In this document: piece after piece, positions 23,900 to 33,003 of the stretch
How the letters are laid out: the number at the start of each line of letters is the position of its first letter
How positions within the stretch are numbered: position 1 is the first letter of the stretch
NCBI RefSeq assembly: GCF_036194065.1
Contig: NZ_CP108095.1
Coordinates: forward strand, 4,402,001-4,466,000
From: Streptomyces sp. NBC_00239
GTDB taxonomy: Bacteria > Actinomycetota > Actinomycetes > Streptomycetales > Streptomycetaceae
Length of the DNA stretch: 64,000 bases
Direction of reading: 5' to 3'
The notes under the pieces: model-generated
The model's database searches: none
What the model was told of the DNA's origin: nothing
The model's input: only the letters and a program-made list of their open reading frames with translations
Made by a program: the position numbers and the translations under genes

Positions 23900-25891
23900 T
23901 CAGGGGCAGGTGATGGTGGAGTCGGCCCAGTCGGCGAGCAGCAGGTGGCCGTGCGGGCCGTCGCGTTCGACGACCAGCCTGAGGTTCGCGCGGTCGGCGA
24001 TGCCCACGGACACCGGGACCGCCTGGTCGCCGGACGCGAGCGCCGGGGACCGCCACAGCCGTACCCCGTCCGCGTACACGGCGAAGCGCAACGCCCCGCG
24101 CGCGCCCAGCGACATGTCGTCGACGCCGACCCGGGCGGAGAAGACCCGGCACGGCCGGTTGAGCGCGATGGCGACCGAGGAGCCGGGCCGCACGGTGAGG
24201 CCCTGCTCGTGGCCGCGCCCGCCGATCACCAGGCCCCAGCGCTGCCACACCCACCCGGTGCGGCCGGTGCGCAGTTCGGGCCCGGTGTGGTCACCGAACA
24301 CCGAGTACGCCAGCGAGGACAGCGGGTACGAGCGCGGCGCCCGCGGCGGGCTCGGCGTCGGCGTCGGCTTCGGCGGCTTGGGCGAGGGCGGCGACACCAC
24401 CACCGGCGGCCGGCTGGGCGCGGGCCGGGCGGGCCGCGGGGACGACGGCCGCGGGCTCGGCCGGGGCGCGGCCGCGGTCCGCCTCGGGGTGAGCGACGGC
24501 TTCGGCGCCCTCGGCGCCTCGGTCTCCGGCGGCGCCGCGGGCGCGGCCGGCGCGCTGCGCCGGACCGGCGGAGGAGTGGGCGCGGGCGGCTCGGGTTCGG
24601 CCGGGAGCACCGGCGCGGCCAGGCTCGGCTTCGGCTTCGCGACGGGCTGCGGCTGGTCGTCGCCGACGAAGGCGAAGACGATCCCGGCGGCGGTGGCCAC
24701 GGCGAGGCCGGCCGCGACGGCGGCCTTCGCCGGCATCCCGATGCCCTCGGAGGCGGCCGCGGCCCCGGCCCCGGAGCCCCCGGCACCTGCCCCGCCCGCG
24801 GCCGCGCCCGCCCCGGCCGCACCCCCCGCACTCGCCCCGGCCGCCCCGCCGGCACCCGTCGCGGCCGCCGCGGCGCCCGCTCCGCCCGCGGCCACGGCCC
24901 CGCCGGCCACCACGCCGGCGGCCTTCACGGCGTACCCGGCGGCGAACCAGCCGATGACGGCGACCGGCAGCAGCGCCGGGATGCCCGCGTTGACGTCCTT
25001 GAGTTCGCCGGCCGCCAGCCGGCACTTCGCGCACTCCTCCAGGTGCTTGCGCAGCCCGCGCTCCGCCCGCATCCGCAGGCCGCCGCGGGCGTACGCGCCG
25101 AGCCGGTCGGCGTGCTGCGCGCAGTCCCCGCCCTGGCTGAGGGCGGCGCTGACATGGGCCTGGAGGTAGGCCTGCTTGAGCCCTTCGCGGGCCCGGCTGG
25201 CAAGTACGGCGGTGGCGTTGGGGCTCAGCCCGAACAGCGGGGCGATGGCGCTGGGCGAGGAGTCCTCGACGGTGGTGTGCCACAGCACGGCCTGCCACCG
25301 CTCGGGCAGGCTGCGGAACGCCCGCATGGCCAGCGTCTGCTCGGCCCCTTCCATCGCCCGTACGTCGGCGCCCCGTTCGACGCTGTCCGCCGCCGCGGCC
25401 GCGCCGGCTTCGGCCCCGCGGGCCGCCTGTTCGGCGAACACGGCGAAGTCCTCGACGAGTTGCTCCCGCTTGGCGGTCTTCGTCCAGGCGGCGGCGACCC
25501 GCCGCACGGTGGTGAGGAGGTACGCGCGGACCGCCTGGTCGGGCCCGGCTCCGCCGCGTACGGCCTGAAGGGTCCGCGCGAACACCTCGGCGGTCAGGTC
25601 GTCGGCGGTGTGCGCGTCCCGGCAGCAGGTGCGGGCGTAGCGGCGCACGGCATCGGCGTGCCGGCGGAACAGCTCCTCGTACGCCCCGTCGTCTCCGGCG
25701 CGCATCCGTGCGATCAAGTCGCCGTCGGAGGGCGGGAGTTCGGCTGTGGTGGCGCCGCTGCCCGATTCCCGCTGGGCCGGTACCTGGCGGGCCGGCAGCC
25801 CGATGGCCCCGGCTCCGGTCACCGCTCCCGTCCCGGCATCGGTCTCGGCTGCGGCGCCACCGAGTGACTCGTCCCGCTCGTCAACGCTCAT
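23900..25891 (-). CDS. ECF-type sigma factor fused to zinc-binding, membrane and NPCBM-like domains
   Basis: 663 residues from ATG 25891 with GGGGG about eight bases upstream. Sigma region 2 is at about residues 57-115 (AYEELFRRHADAVRRYAR, DDLTAEVFARTLQAV) and region 4 at 194-247 (LPERWQAVLWHTTVED). A ZAS-like zinc motif follows, H283-x3-C287-x2-C290, as in anti-sigma factors. Hydrophobic Ala/Gly-rich segments (303-345 and about 410-428), a long Pro/Ser/Lys linker (about 435-535) and a C-terminal beta domain like NPCBM carbohydrate-binding modules (GLTVRPGSSVAIALNRPC) complete it. This suggests one polypeptide combining sigma factor, its own restraint, a membrane anchor and an outside sugar sensor. 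Such fusions are known among actinobacterial ECF groups; the signal and regulon are unknown. Confidence 0.85.
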   Translation of the reverse strand: MSVDERDESLGGAAAETDAGTGAVTGAGAIGLPARQVPAQRESGSGATTAELPPSDGDLIARMRAGDDGAYEELFRRHADAVRRYARTCCRDAHTADDLTAEVFARTLQAVRGGAGPDQAVRAYLLTTVRRVAAAWTKTAKREQLVEDFAVFAEQAARGAEAGAAAAADSVERGADVRAMEGAEQTLAMRAFRSLPERWQAVLWHTTVEDSSPSAIAPLFGLSPNATAVLASRAREGLKQAYLQAHVSAALSQGGDCAQHADRLGAYARGGLRMRAERGLRKHLEECAKCRLAAGELKDVNAGIPALLPVAVIGWFAAGYAVKAAGVVAGGAVAAGGAGAAAAATGAGGAAGASAGGAAGAGAAAGGAGAGGSGAGAAAASEGIGMPAKAAVAAGLAVATAAGIVFAFVGDDQPQPVAKPKPSLAAPVLPAEPEPPAPTPPPVRRSAPAAPAAPPETEAPRAPKPSLTPRRTAAAPRPSPRPSSPRPARPAPSRPPVVVSPPSPKPPKPTPTPSPPRAPRSYPLSSLAYSVFGDHTGPELRTGRTGWVWQRWGLVIGGRGHEQGLTVRPGSSVAIALNRPCRVFSARVGVDDMSLGARGALRFAVYADGVRLWRSPALASGDQAVPVSVGIADRANLRLVVERDGPHGHLLLADWADSTITCP

Positions 25892-26159
25892 CGCGGAAGC
25901 CCCCGCACGACACCCTCGGACCCGTACACCGGAAAAGAGTGGCATAGAGGGCACGCCGGACGTACCCCTCTGCGCGGTATCCACTCATCCGAGCACGATC
26001 CGGCGCATCGCCGTGTCGCCCCTCATCCGTTCGAGCGCGCGAACGGATCGCCCGAACGGATGAGGAGCAGTGCCCGGTGTCGTTGTCGCCCCAATGACCG
26101 CAGGCCCCCGGCGGGACCGGCAGGGCCACGGCCCCCAGGTCGTCTCCGGAAGAGACGGC

Positions 26160-26924
26160 CTAGCGGGAGCGCAGGCCTTCGAGCAGGATGTCGAGCAGCC
26201 GCGAAGACGCCGCCGCCTGGTGTGCCGGGTCCGGCAGCGCGGGCGCCGCCGTGGCGATCACCAGCAGGACGTCTGCCACGGTCACGTCGGTCCGCAGTTC
26301 GCCCGCGGCCCGTGCCCGGTCGACCAGCCGGCCGACGACCTCCAGCAGCGCTCCGGCGCCCGAGTCGTCCGGGTCGGCGACGGCCACCGGCCGCCGGCCG
26401 ACCACGCGCAGGTCCGGCTGCCCGGTCCCGTCCGCCGGCGACTGGCGCTGCTGCGGGACGCGTGCGTCCACCGCCTCGCCGGCCTCGTCGGCCGTCTCGT
26501 CGGCGCCCACGCGGAGCACCTGCGGCGGCAGCAGCCGCCCGGCACCGGAGGCCACGGAGGTCCGCAGGAAGCGCGACAGCGCCTGCCACGGCTCCTCCTC
26601 CTGGCCCAGTGCGGCCCGCGCCTGCTCGGTCAGCCGGGCGGTCTCCTCCTCGGCGATCCTGCGGACCAGCACGTCCTTGCTCGGGAAGCGGCGGTAGACC
26701 GTCCCGACGCCGACGCGCGCCCGACGGGCCACGTCCTCCATCGGCGCCCCGTAGCCGAGCTCGCCGAACACCTCACGCGCGGCGCGCAGGACGTGCTCCA
26801 GGTTGCGCTGCGCGTCCACGCGCAGCGGAGTGGAGCGGCCTATCCCCGCGCCACCTGCGATCGCACGGCCGGGCGCCTCGGTCGAGAGCGCCGTCGCCGA
26901 TCCATGGAAATCCGAAATATGCAT
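26160..26924 (-). CDS. atrA: TetR-family regulator, AtrA-like
   Basis: 254 residues from ATG. After a 30-residue leader the TetR DNA-binding domain spans about 35-85 (RNLEHVLRAAREVFGELGYG, VARRARVGVGTVYRRFPSKD). The C-terminal domain carries LSRFLRTSVASGAGRLLPPQ. The protein and its place next to an NDH-2 gene match AtrA, the TetR regulator that activates antibiotic and developmental genes in S. coelicolor and S. griseus; the gene name rests on remembered synteny and sequence. It is divergent from the NDH-2 gene across a 341-bp gap, and AtrA-type regulators often act on their neighbours. Confidence 0.75.
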   Translation of the reverse strand: MHISDFHGSATALSTEAPGRAIAGGAGIGRSTPLRVDAQRNLEHVLRAAREVFGELGYGAPMEDVARRARVGVGTVYRRFPSKDVLVRRIAEEETARLTEQARAALGQEEEPWQALSRFLRTSVASGAGRLLPPQVLRVGADETADEAGEAVDARVPQQRQSPADGTGQPDLRVVGRRPVAVADPDDSGAGALLEVVGRLVDRARAAGELRTDVTVADVLLVIATAAPALPDPAHQAAASSRLLDILLEGLRSR

Positions 26925-27265
26925 GTGTATCCCCCGTCAATCTTCATGTCTCCCCCCGGAGACATCCCCGCTTTCTCGCCAGGAGGGCCGCGGTCAGCTG
27001 AGCCCCGGCCGACGCACCCGGCGAACTACGAACATAGTTGAGCCAGAGTCAATTCAGAAGAGGCAGCTCCGTATGGACCACCGCCCGATCGGAGCATTCG
27101 CCCCCACTTTTCCGGTCCGGGCACCCGGAATCACCCCGTCCGACCCATCTGACCTGCACGATTCCCCCGCACTTCGGGGTCCTTCAGGGCCCCTGGCAGG
27201 GGTGGCCTTCGGTCACACAATCTGTCGGGCCTGTGGACAAAGTCCCGGCCACGTTGCGTCATGGG
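26925..27265. promoter_or_regulatory. Divergent promoter region between AtrA-like gene and NDH-2
   Basis: 341 bp without a gene. The lower-GC stretch 27015-27060 contains AACTA, six bases, TAGTT (27024-27039), a 16-bp inverted repeat of the size TetR proteins use. CCCCCCGGAGAC near 26952 and the GGGGG ribosome site of the AtrA-like gene are the only other notable signals. Binding is not shown by sequence alone. Confidence 0.4.
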
Positions 27266-28702
27266 ATGGTGAAGGCTGCTGACTCCCGGGGAACAGCCCC
27301 CGGCACCTCGCCCCGCGCACGGATCCTCATCGTCGGCGGCGGCTACGTCGGGATGTACACCGCCCTGCGCCTCCAGCGCAGACTCAGGGCGGACGAAGCC
27401 GAGGTCACCGTCGTGACCCCCGAGCCCTACATGACGTACCAGCCCTTCCTGCCCGAGGCGGCCGCCGGCTCCATCTCGCCCCGGCACGTCGTGGTGCCGC
27501 TGCGCCGCGTCCTCGGCAAGTGCCGGATCGTCATCGGCGAGGCCCGCAGCATCGACCACGCCAAGCGCACCGCCACCGTCACCACCCTCGCCACCGAGGA
27601 GGAGGGCACCGGCGCCGTCGAGATCGAGTACGACGAACTCGTCCTCGCGCCCGGCTCGATCTCGCGCACCCTGCCCATCCCGGGCCTCGCCGACTACGCC
27701 ATCGGCTTCAAGACCGTCGAAGAGGCCATCGGTCTGCGCAACCACGTCATCGAGCAGATGGACATCGCCTCCTCGACGCGCGATCCGCACGTCCGCGACG
27801 CCGCCCTCACCTTCGTGTTCGTCGGCGGCGGCTACGCCGGGGTCGAAGCGCTCGGCGAGCTGGAGGACATGGCCCGCTACGCCGCCCGCTACTACCACAA
27901 CGTCAAGGCCGACGACATGAAATGGGTGCTCGTCGAGGCCAGCGACCGGATCCTCCCCGAAGTCGGACCCGAGATGGGCCAGTACACCGTCCGGGAACTG
28001 CGCGGCCGCAACATCGACGTCCGGCTGGAGACCCGCCTGGAGTCCTGCGCCGACCGCGTCGCCGTCCTCAGCGACGGCTCGCGCTTCCCGACCCGTACGG
28101 TCGTGTGGACCGCCGGCGTCAAACCGCACCCGCTGCTCGCCGCCACCGACCTGCCGCTCAACGAGCGCGGCCGGCTGCGCTGCACGGCCCGCCTCGGCAT
28201 CGACGGCGCCGAGCACGCCTGGGCCGCCGGTGACGCCGCCGCCGTCCCCGACACCACGGCCGGGGGCACCTCCCAGGCCGAAGGCTCCGGGGGAGAAACC
28301 GTCCGCGAATGCGCCCCCAACGCCCAGCACGCCGTCCGCCAGGCCAAGGTCCTCGCCGACAACGTCATCGCCTCCCTGCGCGGCGAACCCCTCACGGACT
28401 ACGCGCACGGCTACGTCGGCTCCGTCGCCTCCCTCGGCCTCCACAAGGGCGTCGCCCACGTCTACGGCCGCAAACTCAAGGGCTACCCCGCCTGGCTGAT
28501 GCACCGCGCCTACCACCTCAGCCGCGTCCCCACCTTCAACCGCAAGATGCGGGTGCTGGCCGAATGGACGCTGTCCGGCCTGTTCAAGCGCGAGATCGTC
28601 TCCCTCGGCTCCCTCGAACACCCGCGGGCCGAATTCGAACTCGCGGCCGGTGGCGGCCCCAAGAAACCCCCCGAGGCACCCTCGCCCAAGCCCGCGGACT
28701 GA
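27266..28702 (+). CDS. ndh: Type II NADH:quinone dehydrogenase (NDH-2)
   Basis: 478 residues from ATG 27266 (a GTG follows directly). The first Rossmann motif IVGGGYVGMYTAL binds FAD (about residues 21-33) and the second FVFVGGGYAGVEALGEL binds NADH (about 179-195). PYMTYQPFLPEAAAG and WAAGDAAAVP are also characteristic. NDH-2 enzymes feed electrons from NADH to menaquinone at the membrane surface without pumping protons. The C-terminal amphipathic part (WLMHRAYHLSRVPTFNRKMR) fits membrane attachment. It is divergent from the AtrA-like gene and is followed 186 bp later by the SpoIIE-type phosphatase. Confidence 0.92.
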   Translation: MVKAADSRGTAPGTSPRARILIVGGGYVGMYTALRLQRRLRADEAEVTVVTPEPYMTYQPFLPEAAAGSISPRHVVVPLRRVLGKCRIVIGEARSIDHAKRTATVTTLATEEEGTGAVEIEYDELVLAPGSISRTLPIPGLADYAIGFKTVEEAIGLRNHVIEQMDIASSTRDPHVRDAALTFVFVGGGYAGVEALGELEDMARYAARYYHNVKADDMKWVLVEASDRILPEVGPEMGQYTVRELRGRNIDVRLETRLESCADRVAVLSDGSRFPTRTVVWTAGVKPHPLLAATDLPLNERGRLRCTARLGIDGAEHAWAAGDAAAVPDTTAGGTSQAEGSGGETVRECAPNAQHAVRQAKVLADNVIASLRGEPLTDYAHGYVGSVASLGLHKGVAHVYGRKLKGYPAWLMHRAYHLSRVPTFNRKMRVLAEWTLSGLFKREIVSLGSLEHPRAEFELAAGGGPKKPPEAPSPKPAD

Positions 28703-28888
28703 CGCCGTCAGTGCGGTCGGCCCCACTGGGCGTGTGACCATAGGTGTGCTGACACCTGCACAGAGTGACCCCGCACGAGCGACCCCTGGCTCGGGCGGCC
28801 CCGCCCCGCACCGGTACCCTCCGGCTCCGCCCGGGGCACCCCGCCAGCGACACAGCGACCACGAGCGACACCACGAGGCTTGAACGCA

Positions 28889-30628
28889 GTGAACTTCACG
28901 CGCTGGAGCGCCCGGTTCCCAGGAACGCAGCGCCGCGCCGCAGCCCGGTCCGCGCACGCCGCGGCCCAGGCCAAGCGCGGCGAGGGCTCCGTCCCCGCGG
29001 CCCGAGGTGAGCACACCGACGCCGCCGTACCCGCCGCCGCCCAGGACGGCCGTCCCGCCGAACCCACGGTCTGCGGGACCGGCACGGGCGGCGGCACCGG
29101 CGGCGCCGTCGTCACCGTCCCCTCCCTCGACGAACTCTCCGTCCGCGAGGTGCTGGGCCGGCTGCCCGCCCTCGTCGCCCTCGTCCACGGCCCCGACCAC
29201 CACATCGCGTACGTCAACGAGGCCTACACCACCGGGTTCGGCCCCCGCCCGCTCGGCGCCCCCGCCCACGAGGCGCTCCCCGAACTCGACGAACTCGGCC
29301 TCCTCCCCCTCCTCGACCAGGTCCTGCGCAGCGGCAAGCCGCGTACGGTCAAGAACCGCACGGCACCCGACGGCAGCTCGTACACCGTCACCTGCACCCC
29401 GGTCACCGGCATCGGCACGCCCGCCGACCCGAAGGGCGACGGCGTCCTCGTCCACCTCGCCGACGTCACCGATCACGCCGAGGCCCTCGACCGGCTCCGC
29501 GCCGCCGAGCGCCGCCAGCGCGAGGCCGTCGTCACCCTCCAGCGCTCTCTGCTCCCGCAGGAGCTGGAGGAGCCCGACGACCTGCGGATCGCCGCCACCT
29601 ACCAGCCGGGCGGCACCGAGGCCGCCGTCGGCGGGGACTGGTACGACGTGATCACGCTGGGGGCCGGGCGCACCGCACTCGTCATCGGCGACGTGATGGG
29701 CCGCGGGGTCCGCGCCGCCGCCGTCATGGGCCAGCTGCGCACCGCGGTCCGCGCGTACGCCCGCCTCGACCTGCCGCCGCACGAGGTGCTCCAGCTCCTC
29801 GACGGCCTGGCCGCGGAGATCGACGCCAGCCAGATCGCCACCTGCGTGTACGCGGTGCACGATCCGAACGAGGGCCGGCTGGTGTACGCGTCCGCCGGCC
29901 ACCTGCCGATCCTCGTACGCGACGAGGACGGCACGGTCCGCCGCGCCGACGGGGCCACCGGTCCGCCGCTCGGCACCGGCGGCTGGCTGCACTCCTCGGG
30001 CACCATCGCGATCGGCCCCGGCGCCACCGCCGTCCTCTATACGGACGGTCTCGTCGAGCGGCGCGGCGAGGACATCGACGAGGGCGTGGCCGCGCTGGAA
30101 CGCGCCCTGTCCGGGGCGACGGGCACCCCGCAGGTGATCTGCGACCGGCTGATGCGGGCCCTGGGCGTCGGCGCCGACCACGACGACGACGTGGCGGTGC
30201 TGGTGCTCCAGCATCCGACGCGCAGCGGGGCGGACGCGGAGCTGTTCCACAACGCGGCCCTGGAGCTCCTCGGCGGCATCGAGGCCGCCCCCCGCGCGCG
30301 GGCCTTCGCCCAGGGCGTCCTGGCCTCGTGGCGGTTCCCCGTGGAGCTGTGCGACCTCGGGGTGCTGGCGGCCAGCGAACTGGTGGCGAACTCCCTGCAG
30401 CACGGCACCCCGCCGATGCGGCTGCGCCTGCGGCGCACCGACCGCCGCCTGATCATCGAGGTCACCGACGGCGACGACCACCTGCCGCGGCGGCGGCGGG
30501 CGGAGCCGGCGGACGAGGCGGGGCGCGGTATCTCGATCGTCGCGACGATCGCCTCGTCCTGGGGTTCCCGCCGCACCCCGGGCGGCGGCAAAGCCGTCTG
30601 GTGCGAATTCGCCCTCCCGGCCCCCTGA
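28889..30628 (+). CDS. PAS, SpoIIE-type PP2C phosphatase and ATPase-domain protein
   Basis: 579 residues from GTG 28889 with GAGG upstream; a TTG three codons earlier is in frame. The variable N-terminus (1-80) is followed by a PAS domain (about 88-205, LVALVHGPDHHIAYVNEAYTT), a linker helix with LQRSLLPQELEEP, and a SpoIIE/PP2C phosphatase (225-440; GGDWYDV, GDVMGRG, YTDGLVERR, DDDVAVLVL). A C-terminal HATPase kinase domain (465-578) has ELVANSLQHG (N-box). Such proteins switch partner anti-sigma systems by dephosphorylating anti-anti-sigma factors, and the ATPase part may phosphorylate them. They are abundant in Streptomyces; the partner is not in this window. Confidence 0.92.
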   Translation: MNFTRWSARFPGTQRRAAARSAHAAAQAKRGEGSVPAARGEHTDAAVPAAAQDGRPAEPTVCGTGTGGGTGGAVVTVPSLDELSVREVLGRLPALVALVHGPDHHIAYVNEAYTTGFGPRPLGAPAHEALPELDELGLLPLLDQVLRSGKPRTVKNRTAPDGSSYTVTCTPVTGIGTPADPKGDGVLVHLADVTDHAEALDRLRAAERRQREAVVTLQRSLLPQELEEPDDLRIAATYQPGGTEAAVGGDWYDVITLGAGRTALVIGDVMGRGVRAAAVMGQLRTAVRAYARLDLPPHEVLQLLDGLAAEIDASQIATCVYAVHDPNEGRLVYASAGHLPILVRDEDGTVRRADGATGPPLGTGGWLHSSGTIAIGPGATAVLYTDGLVERRGEDIDEGVAALERALSGATGTPQVICDRLMRALGVGADHDDDVAVLVLQHPTRSGADAELFHNAALELLGGIEAAPRARAFAQGVLASWRFPVELCDLGVLAASELVANSLQHGTPPMRLRLRRTDRRLIIEVTDGDDHLPRRRRAEPADEAGRGISIVATIASSWGSRRTPGGGKAVWCEFALPAP

Positions 30629-30660
30629 CCCGCCCGCCCTGACCGGACCCCTGGGGCGCA

Positions 30661-30803
30661 GTTTCCAGCCTCGCCGGCGCCTTGGGGTGCAACTCCCGGG
30701 CTTGCCGGCGTTGCGTGCGGCAAACCCAGCCTCGCCGGCGTTTGAGGCGCGGGCCCGGGCAGGGCCCACCCCGGCCTCGCCCGTGCCCTGGGCCGCAATT
30801 CCC
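30661..30803. repeat. Degenerate fragments of the palindromic element
   Basis: Repeated partial arms CCAGCCTCGCCGGCG at 30665, 30727 and 30803, mixed with CTTGCCGGCGTTGCGTGCGG at 30691-30720. The last also appears inverted next to copy C at 55245-55280, so the element once extended further than its 114-bp core. Confidence 0.7.
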
Positions 30804-30917
30804 AGCCTCGCCGGCGTTTGAGGCGCGGGGTTTGGGGCGGAGCCCCAAGACTGCAACCCGGCTGGCGCCGGGCACCGGGCTCTGCCCGGACCCGCTCCTC
30901 AAGCGCCGGAGGGGCTG
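30804..30917. repeat. Dispersed multi-hairpin palindromic element, copy B (114 bp)
   Basis: Identical to copy A (23675-23788) except one base in the right arm (CAAGCGCC for CAAACGCC). It has the same order of inner hairpins and again lies between convergent genes (SpoIIE-type phosphatase and MFS transporter). The whole gap 30629-31006 holds no gene. Confidence 0.9.
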
Positions 30918-31006
30918 AATCGGCCGCCACGGCTGAGCCGCCTCCGGCACGGCGGCAAGGCTGTGTGTTGCCCCTCGGGCAGTCGGCGGGGCTGGAGGCG
31001 CGGGGG

Positions 31007-32293
31007 TTACGCGGGGACGGGCTCGGCGGAGTGGGGGGTGGTTGCCGCGCGGGCCGGCTTGGCCAGCGACGGGTTGTCCTGCACGGCAGTCAGCTGCCGC
31101 CCCAGCCGCAACGCGAGGAAGCAGATGCCGAGCGAGACGAGGACGAAGACGCCGATGTAGACCATGGGCAGTCCCGCACCGACCGGCACGCCCAGCGGCC
31201 CAAGCGCCAGCGCCATCTGCTTGACCAGCGCGAACGCCGAGTTGTACTGCCCGACCGAGCCCTCGGGGGCGAGGTCGGCGACCAGCGGCGCCACGGTCGG
31301 AGACAGCATCGCCTCGCCGATCCCGAAGAGCGCGTACGTCGTGATGAACGCGCCGGCGGCCATCACGGCGCTGCCGTGGCCGAGGCCGGAGAACCCGGCG
31401 ATCACCCAGGCGACCGTCCAGATCAGACCGACCAGGGCGATGACCCGGGACCGGCGCCGCTTCTCGACGAGCCGCAGCACGACGAACTGGGCGATCACGA
31501 TCGCGCCGGTGTTGGCGGCGAGCGCGAAGCCGAGGGTGGCGGGGGAGATGCCCGCGGCCTCGGTGCCGAAGGCGGCCAGGCCCGACTCGAACTGTCCGTA
31601 GCAGGCGAAGAAGAGGACGAAGCCCAGCACGCACAGCTGGACCATCGCCTTGTGGCGCAGCAGCCGCTGCCAGCCGCCGCCCGCCTGGGCCGGGTCCTTC
31701 GGCCGGGCGTCCTTGATGGCCGGGACGTGCGGCATCCGGACGCTGGCGATGACGCCGGCCAGCACCAGGAACATCACGGCCTCGATGGCGAAGAGCAGGG
31801 TGAAGCTGCCCGGCCGGTTCACGTCGACGATCTGGCCGCCGATCAGCCCGCCGATGCCGAGGCCGAGGTTCTGCATGAAGAACTGCAGGGCGAAGGACCG
31901 GGTACGGGTGGCCGGGGTGGAGCACCACACGATCATCGTGGCGAGGGCCGGCTGCATGACGGCCTGGCCGGCGCCGAGCGCCAGCGCGGACAGCAGGATC
32001 GGCACCGCGGCGTTCGAGAGACCGAGGGAGAGCGCGCCGAGGGAGGCGAGGACCGCCGCGCCGATGACCACGGGGACCGGGCCGCGGCGGTCGATGACCC
32101 GACCGGTGAAGGGCAGCGCGACCAGCGCGCCGAGCGCGAAGGCGATGAACGCGGAGGTCGCCGTCGCAGTACCCAGACCGCGCACCTGAGCCACGTAGAT
32201 GTAGAGGAACGGAACCGTGAATCCGATCCCGAACGCGGTCAGTGCGTTGCCCGCCTGGATCCGCCGCATCGCGGCGCCCATCACCTTGGTCAT
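31007..32293 (-). CDS. Major facilitator superfamily exporter
   Basis: 428 residues from ATG 32293 with AGGTG upstream; ATG 32281 is an alternative. Twelve hydrophobic segments are visible, with MFS loop motifs GRVIDRRGPVPVVIG (between helices 2 and 3) and a longer polar central loop (RMPHVPAIKDARPKDPAQ). The profile fits a drug or metabolite efflux pump. It is divergent from a MarR-family regulator across a 106-bp gap containing an inverted repeat, the usual arrangement for a repressed exporter. The substrate is unknown. Confidence 0.9.
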   Translation of the reverse strand: MTKVMGAAMRRIQAGNALTAFGIGFTVPFLYIYVAQVRGLGTATATSAFIAFALGALVALPFTGRVIDRRGPVPVVIGAAVLASLGALSLGLSNAAVPILLSALALGAGQAVMQPALATMIVWCSTPATRTRSFALQFFMQNLGLGIGGLIGGQIVDVNRPGSFTLLFAIEAVMFLVLAGVIASVRMPHVPAIKDARPKDPAQAGGGWQRLLRHKAMVQLCVLGFVLFFACYGQFESGLAAFGTEAAGISPATLGFALAANTGAIVIAQFVVLRLVEKRRRSRVIALVGLIWTVAWVIAGFSGLGHGSAVMAAGAFITTYALFGIGEAMLSPTVAPLVADLAPEGSVGQYNSAFALVKQMALALGPLGVPVGAGLPMVYIGVFVLVSLGICFLALRLGRQLTAVQDNPSLAKPARAATTPHSAEPVPA

Positions 32294-32333
32294 TTTTCAC
32301 CTGCCCTTAGAGCTGAAGACTTCAATACTAAAG

Positions 32334-32359
32334 TTCGATGGTTAAGAGTACACATCGAA
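32334..32359. promoter_or_regulatory. Inverted repeat, candidate MarR operator
   Basis: TTCGATG, twelve bases, CATCGAA, in the 106-bp gap between the MFS and MarR genes, about 40 bp before each start. A neighbouring half-related site CTTCAATACTAAAG lies at 32320-32333. The position suits control of both genes; the binding protein is inferred. Confidence 0.6.
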
Positions 32360-32399
32360 GGAGTTAGATGGCAACCAGGGTCGTGCCATACTTCGCGGC

Positions 32400-32942
32400 A
32401 TGGGTGACTCCCCCGACACAGCGGGCAACGAAGGCGTGAGCGAGCCGAGCCTCGACGAGCAGATCGCCGTCTACCAGCGCGAATTCCAGGACCTCGACCC
32501 CCAGGTCGAGAAGGTGGTCTCGGCGCTCAGCCGCCTCAACCGCCGCATGAACGTCGCGTACGGGCGCCAGACCGCGGCCCTGGGCATCAGCAACGCGGAG
32601 TGGGAGGTCCTCAAGGCCCTCGTCATCTCCGGTGCGCCCTACCGGATGGGCCCGAGCGAGCTGGCCAAGCAGCTGGGCCTGACGCCGGCCGCGATGACCC
32701 ACCGCATCGACCGGATGACGGCCGAGGGTCTGGTCACCCGGGAGCGGGACGAGAACAATCGGGTCCGCGTGATCGTGGAGCTCACCGCCGAGGGCCGCAG
32801 CAAGTGGCTCGACGCGATGCGGGCGGCGACCATCTTCGAGGAGGACCTCCTCCAGGACCTCTCCACGCAGGAGCGCGGCGCCCTCGGTGACATGCTGACC
32901 CGCCTGCTGGACCGCGTGGAGGACCTCCAGGCGAAGGGCTGA
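32400..32942 (+). CDS. MarR-family transcriptional regulator
   Basis: 180 residues from ATG. The winged-helix domain spans about 60-130 (LGISNAEWEVLKALVISG, GPSELAKQLGLTPAAMTHRID, GLVTRERDENNRVRVIVELT), flanked by dimerisation helices (24-50 and 140-178). It is divergent from the MFS exporter and probably represses it and itself. The first 18 residues are variable; a GTG at codon 14 could be the true start. Confidence 0.93.
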   Translation: MGDSPDTAGNEGVSEPSLDEQIAVYQREFQDLDPQVEKVVSALSRLNRRMNVAYGRQTAALGISNAEWEVLKALVISGAPYRMGPSELAKQLGLTPAAMTHRIDRMTAEGLVTRERDENNRVRVIVELTAEGRSKWLDAMRAATIFEEDLLQDLSTQERGALGDMLTRLLDRVEDLQAKG

Positions 32943-32974
32943 TCGGGGGGTGATCCCCGGGCCCGCCCCGGAGG

Positions 32975-33003
32975 TTGACACGGCCCCGCGGGATCCGTAA
33001 GGT
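32975..33003 (+). promoter_or_regulatory. Consensus-like rRNA operon promoter P1
   Basis: TTGACA, 17 bases, TAAGGT. This is the best vegetative-sigma match in the window, about 600 bp upstream of 16S rRNA. Confidence 0.8.

Noticed and set aside
27131..30856. 1241-codon reverse frame opposite NDH-2 and the SpoIIE-type gene
   Set aside because: Antisense shadow with no motif; forward genes show FAD, NADH, PP2C and ATPase motifs.
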